A stretch of 64,000 nt of DNA from Pseudomonas helvetica (GCF_039908645.1 NZ_CP150917.1:902501-966500), one strand, 5' to 3'. Shown: positions 48,120 through 57,094, numbered from the stretch's first letter. Numbers and translations: made by a program. The notes: a model not told the origin generated them from the letters alone.

Positions 48120-50186
48120 ATGCTATTCACACAAGCCACCCGCCTGGCCCAGATCAACAGCCCCCTCGGGCCGGATGTCCTGTTGCTCAAGGACTTCGGC
48201 GGTGGTGAGGAACTGGGCCGGCTGTTCGACTACGAATTGCACCTGACCTCCAACGACGGCAACCTGGACCTCAACCAGTTGCTGGGCAAGCCCATGAGCC
48301 TGTCGCTACAGGTCCAGGGCGGCCTGCGGTACTTCCACGGCATCGTCGCGCGCTGCAGCCAGAACGTCAGCCAGGGCCAGTTCGCCAGCTATTCGGTGAC
48401 CCTGCGCCCCTGGCTCTGGCTGCTGACCCGCACTTCCGACTGCCGGATCTTCCAGCACCTGAGCGTCCCGCAGATCATCAAGCAGGTGTTCCGCGACCTG
48501 GGTTTCTCCGACTTCGAAGACGCCCTCAGCCAGCCCTATCGCGAGTGGGAATACTGCGTTCAATACCGCGAAAGCAGCTTCGAATTCGTCAGCCGGCTGA
48601 TGGAACAGGAAGGTATCTACTACTACTTCCGCCACGAAAAGGATCGCCACGTGCTGGTCCTGGCCGACGCCTACGGTGCCCACCACAGCGCCCCGGGCTA
48701 CGAGTCGCTGCCGTATTACCCGCCGGACGGCCAGCATCGCGAGCGCGATCACCTCAACGGCTGGCACCTGGCCCAGGAAGTCCAACCCGGTTCCCTGGAG
48801 CTCAACGACTACGACTTCCAGCGCCCCAGCGCGCGGATCGACGTGCGCTCGGCCATGCCGCGCCCGCACACCGCCGGCGACTATCCGCTGTATGACTACC
48901 CCGGCACCTACGTGCAGAGCCAGGACGGCGAGCACTACGCGCGCACCCGCATCGAAGCCATCCAGAGCCTGCATGAACGGGTCAAGCTCAACGGCAACGC
49001 CCGGGGCCTGGGCTCGGGGCATCTGTTCAGCCTCACCGGCTTCGGTCGCCAGGACCAGAATCGCGAATACCTGATCGTCGGCGCGCGTTACTACATCGCC
49101 CAGGAAGGCCTGGAAACCGGCGGCGCCTCGCCCGGTACGCAGTTCGAAAGCAGCCTCAGTTGCATCGACGCGCAACAGAGCTACCGCCCGCTGGCCAATA
49201 CCGCGCGACCCACCGTCAAGGGACCGCAGACTGCCGTGGTGGTGGGACCGGCCGGCGAGGAAATCTGGACCGACCAGTTCGGCCGGGTCAAGGTGCACTT
49301 CCACTGGGACCGCCACGACCAGTCCAACGAAAACAGCTCCTGCTGGATTCGTGTGTCGCAGGCCTGGGCCGGCAAGAATTGGGGCTCGATGCAGATCCCG
49401 CGAATCGGCCAGGAAGTCATCGTCAGCTTCCTCGAAGGCGACCCCGACCGGCCAATCATCACCGGCCGGGTCTACAACGCCGAACAGACGGTGCCCTACG
49501 ACCTGCCCGCCAACGCGACCCAGAGCGGCATGAAAAGCCGTTCGAGCAAAGGCGGCACGCCAGCCAACTTCAACGAAATCCGCATGGAAGACAAGAAAGG
49601 CGCCGAGCAGCTGTACATCCATGCCGAGCGCAACCAGGACATTGCCGTCGAGAATGACGAAAGCCACTGGGTCGGGCATGACCGGCGCAAGACCATCGAC
49701 CATGACGAGACGGTTCATGTGAAGCATGACCGCAACGAGACAGTGGACAACAACGAAAGCATCACTGTGCATGCCAACCGCGACAAGACCGTCGACCGCA
49801 ACGAGACAGTGAAGATTGGCATGAACAAGTCGGAAACCATCCTGATGGCGTCCTTGCAGAACGTTGGCATGGGCCGGATGGAAAACGTCGGATTTGGCTA
49901 CAGCCTGAACGTCGGCATGATGATGAATACCGTCGTCGGCCTCAGCCAGACCACCCAGGTGCTGAAGAAGAAATCCGTTTCGGTGGGCGAGGCCTACCAC
50001 ATTGGCGTTGGCGGCGCAGAGGAGGGTTCGAGTATCAGCCTGGACGGCAACAGCATCAAGCTGGGCAGCAAGGTCATCGAGCTGACGGCCGACCAGGAGA
50101 TTCGCCTATCGTGCGGCCAGAGCACCCTCCGCATAACGGCTTCGGAAATCGAGATTCTTTCGCCCAATGTCGACATCAACTGCTGA
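48120..50186 (+). CDS. vgrG: VgrG, type VI secretion spike protein
   Basis: 688 residues. Gp27-like base domain (1 to about 370; YCVQYRESSFEFVSRLMEQE near 142-161 is the family signature), then the gp5-like OB fold (EIWTDQFGRVKVHFHWDR) and GRVYNAEQTVPY. A beta-helix needle with repeating DETVHV/NETVDN units follows (about 520-600). No extra effector domain at the C-terminus. The rhs gene follows after 24 bases, so this spike is built to carry that Rhs toxin. No sheath, Hcp or baseplate genes lie here, making this an orphan vgrG island that depends on a T6SS elsewhere. Confidence 0.95.
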   Translation: MLFTQATRLAQINSPLGPDVLLLKDFGGGEELGRLFDYELHLTSNDGNLDLNQLLGKPMSLSLQVQGGLRYFHGIVARCSQNVSQGQFASYSVTLRPWLWLLTRTSDCRIFQHLSVPQIIKQVFRDLGFSDFEDALSQPYREWEYCVQYRESSFEFVSRLMEQEGIYYYFRHEKDRHVLVLADAYGAHHSAPGYESLPYYPPDGQHRERDHLNGWHLAQEVQPGSLELNDYDFQRPSARIDVRSAMPRPHTAGDYPLYDYPGTYVQSQDGEHYARTRIEAIQSLHERVKLNGNARGLGSGHLFSLTGFGRQDQNREYLIVGARYYIAQEGLETGGASPGTQFESSLSCIDAQQSYRPLANTARPTVKGPQTAVVVGPAGEEIWTDQFGRVKVHFHWDRHDQSNENSSCWIRVSQAWAGKNWGSMQIPRIGQEVIVSFLEGDPDRPIITGRVYNAEQTVPYDLPANATQSGMKSRSSKGGTPANFNEIRMEDKKGAEQLYIHAERNQDIAVENDESHWVGHDRRKTIDHDETVHVKHDRNETVDNNESITVHANRDKTVDRNETVKIGMNKSETILMASLQNVGMGRMENVGFGYSLNVGMMMNTVVGLSQTTQVLKKKSVSVGEAYHIGVGGAEEGSSISLDGNSIKLGSKVIELTADQEIRLSCGQSTLRITASEIEILSPNVDINC

Positions 50187-50210
50187 ACGACAGCTATCAG
50201 GAACAGTTTT

Positions 50211-53200
50211 ATGAGCGGCTCTGGCCTTCCCGTTTCCCATGTGGGTGAAAAGGTATCCGGCAATGTGATTGCCACAGGCTCCCCGAACGTGCATGTCGGC
50301 AGCATGGCCTCGGGCCTGGCTGATCGAGCCTCGGCCTGCGTGCCCTTCGTCGGCCAGCCAGTCAACCCCATACTGGGCTGCAAGCTGCTTCCCGAAGAGG
50401 TCGACTTCGCCCTGGCGGCGCCGGATACCTTCAGCTTCGGCCGTGGCTACCTGTCGAGCAACCCGAGGATCAGCCGACTTGGCCAGGGCTGGTGGCTACC
50501 GGGCGAAAGCCTGTTGCTGGAGCTGAACGCCGACGGCTGCGTGCTGATCGATGCCCAGGGCCGGCGCATCACCTTTCCACCACTGGCGCCTGGCGCGACC
50601 TGGTATTCAGGCAGCGAGCAGCTCTGGCTGCGCCGGGGCGACACCCCAGACGAGCGACAGGAGCATGTGGCCTGGACCGGGCGCTGGGCCAGGGTGGCAC
50701 CGGCCCTGCAACGCAATCCACACGTGGTCGTCGTGCTCGACGGCAACAGCTACCTGAGCTTCGCGCGCCAGGCCAACGATCTCTGGCGCCTGCAATCGAC
50801 CTTTGGCCGCAGCGGCTACCCGACCCTGTTCAACTGGAGCCCACGCGGATTCCTGACCAGTATTCGCGACAGCGCCGGACGAAGTTATGCGCTGGTCTAC
50901 CAGCAGGTGTGCCAGGCACAACCGGGCGATGATGGCGTGCGCCTCTGCGGTGTGGTCCTGGCCAACCCGGACGGTCCTGTGCCCGAGCACTTCGATCCGC
51001 AGTCCAGTGGCAACGACTGGCTGGTGCGCTACCAATTCAATGAAAGCGGCGACCTGATCGCCGTACGCGACCGGCTGGGCGTCGTTGTCCGGGTGTTCGC
51101 CTGGAACAATCACATCATGGTTGCGCATAGCGAACCGGGCGGCCTGGAGGTGCGCTATGAATGGGACGGGCACCGGCCAGACGGGCGGGTGCTGAGGCAG
51201 ATCGAAACCGATGGCCTGGTCCGGGAGTTTCGTTATTACAGCGATGCCACCGATGTGGTCGACAGCCTCGGGCGCACAGAACGTTATGAGTTCTCTGGCC
51301 AGGATGGCGAACGGCGCTGGACAGCGCTGATCCGGCCCGACGGCAGCCGCACGTCATTCGAGCACGACATGTTCGGCCGCCAGGTGGCCGTGCGCGATCC
51401 GCTGGGCCGCGAGTCACGCCGGCAGCTCGATGGACAGGGCCGGGTGCTGGCCGAGCGATCGCCAGGCAAGAAGCACTATCGCCAGACCCTCGACGAAGAA
51501 ACCGGCCTGCTCAAGGAACTGATCGATGCCATGGGGCGGCGATGGATCTTCGAACGTAACGAGACCACCAGCCTGACTTGTGTGAGCGGGCCAACCGGGA
51601 CGATTCGCTACCACTACGATGACTCCACCTTGCCCAACCGAGCCACCCGGATCAGCGACAGCAAGGGCGGGGTGAAACAGGTGCAATGGAACCGCCTGGG
51701 GCTGCCTTCCCGTATCACCGACTGCTCCGGACAGACCCATTCCTACGAATACGACAGCGAAGGGCGCCTACTTGCCGAGACCGATCCGGCAGGCCGCTCC
51801 ACCTGCTACGTCTACAATCGGCTGGGACAGGTCATCGAAGTGACCCTGGCCGACGGCACCCGCCTGGCCTACCATTACGACGCTCAGGGCAGACAAACCC
51901 ATATTGCCGATACACATGGGCACTGCACGCAACTGGAATGGGATCGGGTCGGACGCCTGGTCAGGGCCACCGACAGCACCGGTGATGCACTGGATTACCG
52001 CTACGACGCCGCCGGTCGACTGTGCAGGATCACCAACCAGAACGGCGCCCAGGCCACCTTCGCTTTCGACACAATGGACCGCCTGGTCGAAGAGAACGGC
52101 TTCGATGGCCGCCGCCAGCACTACCGCTATAACCTGGCCGGTGAGCTGGTCACCCGTATCGATGCCGAAGGCCGCGAGACGCACTATGAGTACAATCGCG
52201 ATAGCCAGCTGATTCGCCGTCACCTGCCGGCGACTGCTACGGCAGACGCATTCAGCGAACACTACGGCTGGCTGCCGGACGGCCGTCTGGCCATGGTCAA
52301 AGGACCGGATTGCGAAGTGCGCCTGGCCTATGACCCGGCGGGCAACCTGAGCCTGGAAAGCCAGATCCATGCCGACGGCTGGGTCTACAGCGTCACCCAT
52401 CAGCATGACGCCCTGGGCGTGCGCGAAAGCAGCCGCTATGGCGATGCGCCGCCGATTACCTGGCTGACGTATGGTTCGGGGCATCTGCATGGCGTGCTGG
52501 CGGCCCATGCCGAGATGGCCTTTGAACGTGACGCCCTGCACCGTGAACAGCGGCGCGAGGCACGTCTGAAGGGCAAGCCGCACGCCTTGCTGGAACAGGG
52601 GCGCGAACACGATGCCATGGGGCGCCTGACTCGCAGTCGGATCACCCTGGCCACTGCCGAGGACTGGCAACGCGAGTATCGCTATGATCCCCTGGGCCAG
52701 CTTGTACAGGTCGATGACAACCTCAGGCCCGGCCTGCGTTATCGCTACGACCGTGGCGGCCGGCTGGACGCCAGCCAGCACGGCAGCGAAGTGCCGAACA
52801 TCTACCGCTACGACCCGGCCGGCAACCGGCTCGACAGCGGGCAGCAGCAGGCCGGTGACCAGCAACGGCAGTACGCCCACAACGAACTGTACCGCTCGGG
52901 CTATGTAGGCTCGCAATTCGACTCGCTCCAGGCAGCACAGCCGCCAGGAGCGTGGAGCGGCAATCGTGTCGAGCGCCTGGAAGGTCATGAGTACCGCTTC
53001 GATGCCCGGGGCAACCTGGTGGCGCGCCACGCTCCTGATGGAGAACACCTGCACCTGGAATACGACGGCGCCAACCGCCTGGTGAGTGCCACCCGCCAGC
53101 GGGCCGATGGCGTGATCACCCAGGCCCGCTATCGCTATGATGGTCTGTCCAGGCGTATCGCCAAGGTGGTCCGGCAAGACGATGGGCAACAGGTGATCCG

Positions 53201-54152
53201 CTTTGGCTGGGACGGCGAGCGGCAATGCGCCGAGGTATTCGACGACCTGCTGCGCACCACCGTGCATGAGCCCGACAGTTTCATCCCGCTGCTGCGCATC
53301 GAACAGAACCGCAAGCCTGACAGTGCGGACCTGCTGATGATTCGCCGCGAGATGGCTGCCGCTGACCAGCCACTGCCCGAGCAATGCCATCCGGTGCTGG
53401 GCGCGCCGGCCATCGGCTTCTTCCATACCGACCACATCGGCACGCCACTGCGTCTGGACAACGAACAGGGTCGAACGATCTGGCAGGCACATAATGACGA
53501 TTGGCGTGCCGTGAAACAGGAAACCGGCCCGGCCGACCAGCCCATCCGTTTCCAGGGGCAATACCACGACCGGGAAAGCGGCCTGTACTACAACCGCCAC
53601 CGCTACTACCTGCCCGAAGCGGGCCGTTATGCCAGCCAGGATCCGATCGGTTTTCGGGGCGGGCCGAATGCCTATGCCTATGCGCTGAATGCGCCTTCGG
53701 TGGCCTATGACCCGAGTGGGTTGATCGTGCCGCTGTTGATCATCGGCGGTTTTCTGGCCAGGGCAGCTCTGGGAGCCACCATCGAAGTAGGCATGCAGGC
53801 CGGCAAACAGGTTCTGGGGCAGATGAAGGATAACTGGGATAACGACAGGGAACTGACGGATATCAAGTGGAGATGCATTGATATTAATCTCAAGCATGTG
53901 GGTGTCGCGGCTGCGGCCGGGGCATTGGCTCCAGGCATGCTCAGCTCGGCTAAAACGGTCTATAAGTCGGCCAAAGCCTACCGAGCGTTGTCAGGCCAGG
54001 CCGCCAACACGGCCAATCGAGCCGCAAAACTGGCCGTGCGCAAGGCGGCTCATGCCGACACGATCAAAACAGCCGTGAAAGTTCAGGCGGGTTTCCAGGT
54101 CAGCAAAGCCATTGTCAAGTGTGTGTCCAAATATGAAGAAGACGAGTGCTAA
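50211..54152 (+). CDS. Rhs-family T6SS effector with hydrophobic C-terminal tip
   Basis: 1,313 residues, AGGAACA before the ATG. Residues about 15-45 (NVIATGSPNVHVG) resemble part of a PAAR tip domain. Dozens of YD repeats (YRYDAAGRL, YEYNRDSQL and the like) make up the shell from about 300 to 1,090. The core ends with YNRHRYYLPEAGRYASQDPIG and the cleavage motif YDPSGL at 1166-1171. The variable tip (1172-1313) has a hydrophobic start IVPLLIIGGFLARAALG, a second apolar stretch VGVAAAAGALAPGML, and a basic Ala-rich helical end with three Cys. No nuclease motif was seen, so a membrane-acting toxin is the best guess. No EagR-type chaperone gene is adjacent. Confidence 0.92.
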   Translation: MSGSGLPVSHVGEKVSGNVIATGSPNVHVGSMASGLADRASACVPFVGQPVNPILGCKLLPEEVDFALAAPDTFSFGRGYLSSNPRISRLGQGWWLPGESLLLELNADGCVLIDAQGRRITFPPLAPGATWYSGSEQLWLRRGDTPDERQEHVAWTGRWARVAPALQRNPHVVVVLDGNSYLSFARQANDLWRLQSTFGRSGYPTLFNWSPRGFLTSIRDSAGRSYALVYQQVCQAQPGDDGVRLCGVVLANPDGPVPEHFDPQSSGNDWLVRYQFNESGDLIAVRDRLGVVVRVFAWNNHIMVAHSEPGGLEVRYEWDGHRPDGRVLRQIETDGLVREFRYYSDATDVVDSLGRTERYEFSGQDGERRWTALIRPDGSRTSFEHDMFGRQVAVRDPLGRESRRQLDGQGRVLAERSPGKKHYRQTLDEETGLLKELIDAMGRRWIFERNETTSLTCVSGPTGTIRYHYDDSTLPNRATRISDSKGGVKQVQWNRLGLPSRITDCSGQTHSYEYDSEGRLLAETDPAGRSTCYVYNRLGQVIEVTLADGTRLAYHYDAQGRQTHIADTHGHCTQLEWDRVGRLVRATDSTGDALDYRYDAAGRLCRITNQNGAQATFAFDTMDRLVEENGFDGRRQHYRYNLAGELVTRIDAEGRETHYEYNRDSQLIRRHLPATATADAFSEHYGWLPDGRLAMVKGPDCEVRLAYDPAGNLSLESQIHADGWVYSVTHQHDALGVRESSRYGDAPPITWLTYGSGHLHGVLAAHAEMAFERDALHREQRREARLKGKPHALLEQGREHDAMGRLTRSRITLATAEDWQREYRYDPLGQLVQVDDNLRPGLRYRYDRGGRLDASQHGSEVPNIYRYDPAGNRLDSGQQQAGDQQRQYAHNELYRSGYVGSQFDSLQAAQPPGAWSGNRVERLEGHEYRFDARGNLVARHAPDGEHLHLEYDGANRLVSATRQRADGVITQARYRYDGLSRRIAKVVRQDDGQQVIRFGWDGERQCAEVFDDLLRTTVHEPDSFIPLLRIEQNRKPDSADLLMIRREMAAADQPLPEQCHPVLGAPAIGFFHTDHIGTPLRLDNEQGRTIWQAHNDDWRAVKQETGPADQPIRFQGQYHDRESGLYYNRHRYYLPEAGRYASQDPIGFRGGPNAYAYALNAPSVAYDPSGLIVPLLIIGGFLARAALGATIEVGMQAGKQVLGQMKDNWDNDRELTDIKWRCIDINLKHVGVAAAAGALAPGMLSSAKTVYKSAKAYRALSGQAANTANRAAKLAVRKAAHADTIKTAVKVQAGFQVSKAIVKCVSKYEEDEC

Positions 54153-54157
54153 TAACC

Positions 54158-54358
54158 ATGGTTCAGACCATCAAGGAAATTTTGCTCTACGCAGTCATTT
54201 TTCTGCCCTTCGCGTTGCTCTACAACATTCTGGAGATATACTTTGGCGACTCATGGTGGCCGGCGATCATCGTGATCACTCTGATGTTGATTGCACGCGT
54301 GAGCCTGTACCTGTACCGACGCCACAAAGGCATTCGCGACACCTGGCTGGATCCATAA
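54158..54358 (+). CDS. Small two-helix membrane protein, candidate immunity to the Rhs tip
   Basis: 66 residues from ATG 54158; an in-frame GTG at 54146, overlapping rhs, would add 4. Two membrane helices (about 8-28 and 33-52) joined by the short loop YFGDSWWP, then a charged tail RRHKGIRDTW. It follows the toxin by 5 bases, the expected place for an immunity gene. An inner-membrane immunity protein fits a pore-forming or membrane-disrupting tip. No family recognised. Confidence 0.7.
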   Translation: MVQTIKEILLYAVIFLPFALLYNILEIYFGDSWWPAIIVITLMLIARVSLYLYRRHKGIRDTWLDP

Positions 54359-54360
54359 GA

Positions 54361-54708
54361 TCAGCACGCCATGATGCGACAACTCCACCTCGGCTCTCCG
54401 AACGGTGGCCGAGTGACGCTCTCCAGAACACGGCGTACGGCCTCTTCGGGCAATGAGCTTTTGCGACCGCGTCCCGGTTTGTCGAGCAAACCGTCCAATC
54501 GCAGGGTTCGGAAACTCTGGCACCAACTGGTGACCGTGGGCAGTGATAGTCCCGTCAGGCGCGCGATCTCCACTCGCGAGCAGCCTTGGGCTGCCAGCAG
54601 GATCACTCGGGCACGACGACCGTCGCGCTGACTGATCGTGGCCGAACGAACTCGGCGGCTCAGTTCGACCTGCTATTCTGGGCTGAGAATAATTTCCTGA
54701 GCGTTCAT
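54361..54708 (-). pseudogene. IS630-type transposase N-terminal relic
   Basis: The frame starts at ATG 54708 (MNAQEIILSPE), meets TAG at codon 12, then continues as QVELSRRVRSATISQRDG and the helix-turn-helix CSRVEIARLTGLSLPTVTSW, ending abruptly at 54361 after about 115 codons. The DDE catalytic part is missing. The break falls 2 bases after the stop of the candidate immunity gene, so loss of the rest of the IS coincided with the arrival or trimming of the toxin module. Confidence 0.75.
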
Positions 54709-55055
54709 TGGCGTTCCCCCGAGCGCTGGATGACAGGGGAAGTGTAGCCAACATCAGAGGAAAATAATTTCGAGAACAGCACGCTAGGTCGGCGACTAGG
54801 TCCGGTGGTAAGTCAACGATAACGTCGCCGCTTCCATCCGCAGGATCTTGGCATTTCACTATCCAACGTTGGGCTTTGTTCATGGTGTCGTTCGAGCTGC
54901 GTTACTGGGGGGCATTATGCTCGCGGTGCCTTACCCAATTGAAGCGTAATCCTGAGCAGTAATGCCCCTTCATGTAAAATTGGCATGTGCCAAGATAGGT
55001 AAGGCGAATATCTCGTGATCCGAATCCATCGTTAACGCTATATGGATTTTGTGTA
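54709..55055. other. Gene-free stretch
   Basis: About 350 bases after the IS relic, becoming AT-rich toward 55000. It holds the right copy of the 20-bp repeat; nothing else was recognised. Confidence 0.4.
54767..54786. repeat. 20-bp direct repeat, right copy
   Basis: ATTTCGAGAACAGCACGCTA, 19 of 20 identical to 47591-47610, same orientation, 7.2 kb apart. Confidence 0.6.
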
Positions 55056-55298
55056 CTAGTGATATTGCCATGGTTTCTGCTCTAGCGATTTAAAGTCAGG
55101 TAGTAGTTGCATTAAACGAAACTCTTCTTCCTGTTCTTTAACTAGTGCTTCGTCCGGCTCGAAGTCAATTGATTCTACGGTGAGGGCCATCGCTCTATGG
55201 AGGGGTTCAATAAGCGGCGACGCCAGCTCAAAAAGTTGCCTACCAACAGCGTCGTTATGGGCGACCTGCTTAGAAAAATCTTTACCGTATTCGAACAT
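55056..55298 (-). CDS. Small protein of unknown function
   Basis: 80 residues (MFEYGKDFSKQVAHNDAVG at the start), mainly helical and acidic in its second half, no signal or membrane segment. Base composition is more AT-rich than the conserved flanks. It is 94 bases downstream of the next small gene on the same strand, in the cargo spot after the integrase. Not recognised; could be phage-derived or part of a small defence or toxin unit. Confidence 0.5.
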   Translation of the reverse strand: MFEYGKDFSKQVAHNDAVGRQLFELASPLIEPLHRAMALTVESIDFEPDEALVKEQEEEFRLMQLLPDFKSLEQKPWQYH

Positions 55299-55392
55299 TG
55301 TGATTGTGGTGCTTCAATCTAATTTTGATTTGTTCGTGGAAAACAAATTTAGCATTACGCATTTCATTGCCAGGGTAGTGTTAGCAGTTAAA

Positions 55393-55791
55393 TCAGTGAA
55401 CGAGGGTAGGGGGGCTTTTCGATTTTTCTAAAATTTCATTAATGACTATTTCTAGGCGATCAGCCGTGGCATCGTGCGATTTAATCTGACTAGAAATCTT
55501 GATGCTCTCATCAGAGCCATGATCAAAGTGTTCGACATCTAGCTCGTCGACCAGCTTTAGGGATTGAGTAAGGCGCCTAGCATCCGAAGCGGCTTTTCTC
55601 AAAGATCGCAATCTTGGTTGGATGTCTGCGGACTGAAGCTCAAAGAAAGTTTCCCCCGGTTTCTCTAAGGCTTCAAACAGCGCGGTGCGCTGATCATCAG
55701 AAAGTATCTGAGTCTCAACGTGCTCTAAGATACGCCCAATCAGCGCGAGTCTAAAAGCTGCGCAATCCATCTCGCTATCAACTCTAAGCAT
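55393..55791 (-). CDS. Small helical protein of unknown function
   Basis: 132 residues, charged and predicted largely helical or coiled-coil (SDDQRTALFEALEKPGETF, later DATADRLEIVINEILEKS). Its ATG lies inside the end of the integrase frame (8-base overlap), so it was probably translated together with the integrase. Not recognised. AT-rich like its neighbour. Confidence 0.6.
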   Translation of the reverse strand: MLRVDSEMDCAAFRLALIGRILEHVETQILSDDQRTALFEALEKPGETFFELQSADIQPRLRSLRKAASDARRLTQSLKLVDELDVEHFDHGSDESIKISSQIKSHDATADRLEIVINEILEKSKSPPTLVH

Positions 55792-56964
55792 GTGAAGCCT
55801 CCGTTTTCCACTGATCCAGCTGATCGGCCCAGTGCTGCATCATCTTGATCCGCTCATCCATATACGTTGCGTGATTATATGCACGGCGCACAGCGTTCGG
55901 CTCTGCATGGGCGAGTTTGGCTTCAATTGCGTCCGCCCTGTAACCCATTTCATTGAGCCTAGTGCTTCCGGTGGTCCGCGTACCGTGTGGACTATAGATT
56001 GTCGCCCATCCAAGCTTTTTCAGCGCCTGACGAAAGGATGCGTCGGCCATCGGCCGCTGGCGATCGTCCCGATTAGGAAAAACGTATGTACCATGCCCGG
56101 TAATCGGGTGCATCGCCTTCAGGATTGAAATTGCTTGGCGAGGTAAGGGAAGCGTGTGCTCCCTTCTGGCTTTCATCCGCTCCTTCGGGATCTTCCATAA
56201 GGCATTTGGGAGGTCGAACTCCTGCCATTGAGCTTGCACGCTTTCGTTGGCACGGGTCAGCGTCAACCACATGAGTTGAAAGCCATGACGGTTTGAAAGT
56301 GACCTCCATGTGATTCGAAAGCGTTGAGCAGGTTGCCAACCTGGACAGGGGATAGTGCCGCTTTGTGTTGTGTCTTGTTCGGTGGCAAAGCCTTTCTTAC
56401 TGGTCAAACAGGGTCACTGTCGGCTCTCAGGGTTGCGACAGCTAATTCGAATACTGCCGACATCGTGCGTTTAGCTTCCGCCGCAATGGATGGTGCGCCA
56501 CGCCTAACCGTCCTGTTAAGAATGTCTAAAACGTGCGCTGGCTTGATAGTCCGCACGGGGAGTTTTCCAATTGATGGAAACACAACTCTTTTGAGCATCC
56601 CCAGGCGACGTGTTTTCGTCACAGGCTCCCAGTCTTTCAATGCGAGCCATTCCGAGGCGACAGATTCGAACGTATTCGAGGCATCAAGCTCTCGCGTAAT
56701 TTTCTCCAATTGCCGATTCTGTACTGGGCTAATTCCCTGTCTGACTAGCCTGCGAGCCCCGTCGCATTTCTCGCGAGCATTTGCCAGCGAGATACTAGGG
56801 TAGTCGCCTAGAGCGAACCAGGAGACCTGTCCACTCAGTTTGAATCGGTAACGCCAAGCGCGCACGCCGTTCGGTTTCACCTCTAGATAAAGGCCTCTAG
56901 CATCGTTGATGCGGTACAGCTTGGCTTTGGGCTTGGCAGCCCGGCAGTGAGCGTCCGTAAGCAT
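55784..56964 (-). pseudogene. P4-type tyrosine integrase, inactivated
   Basis: Starting at ATG 56964 (MLTDAHCRAAKPKAKLYRIN), the N-terminal arm-binding and core-binding domains are intact to DSDPV. The next codon is TGA (56404-56406) where relatives have Trp before PVRKALPP. The frame then runs on to TVMAF and shifts by one missing base near 56278; the rest (LMWLTLTRANE to the end) lies in another frame. Catalytic residues remain readable: Arg of LTRANE, HGTRTT, and His of LAHAEPNAVRRAY with the later Tyr. Two lesions mean no active enzyme. It lies 215 bases from the ychF stop, as expected for an integrase beside its attachment site. Confidence 0.85.
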
Positions 56965-57028
56965 CCAGGCACTGTCCCTTTTCGGAAAATTGCCGTCGTA
57001 TACACCTAGTCGAGGGCTGTCCAAGAAC

Positions 57029-57044
57029 CGTATACACCGGTGTA
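57029..57044. promoter_or_regulatory. CGTATACAC motif and palindrome at the right island end
   Basis: CGTATACACCGGTGTA contains the palindrome TACACCGGTGTA and is the fourth occurrence of CGTATACAC, the others being 39465, 47001 and 56997. It may be an integrase arm site or regulator operator in front of the integrase gene. Confidence 0.45.
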
Positions 57045-57094
57045 GTCGTTTTTTTGTGCATGCTGCTGCAATCTCATGCATGCCATAGAAACGC

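Noticed and set aside
48306..50000. 564-codon open frame on the minus strand opposite vgrG
   Set aside because: It mirrors a clear VgrG; the high third-position GC of the gene leaves long open frames on the other strand. No motifs.
50700..53650. Regularly spaced repeats that could suggest a repeat array
   Set aside because: They are protein-level YD repeats of variable spacing inside one open frame, not a CRISPR array. No CRISPR array or cas gene was seen in the window.
51768..53897. 709-codon open frame on the minus strand opposite rhs
   Set aside because: Shadow of the YD-repeat coding region; its sequence is a repetitive by-product of those repeats and shows no family pattern.
54146..54157. 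GTG 54146 as the immunity gene start
   Set aside because: It would overlap the rhs end by 7 bases with no clear ribosome site; ATG 54158 is simpler, though the alternative is not excluded.
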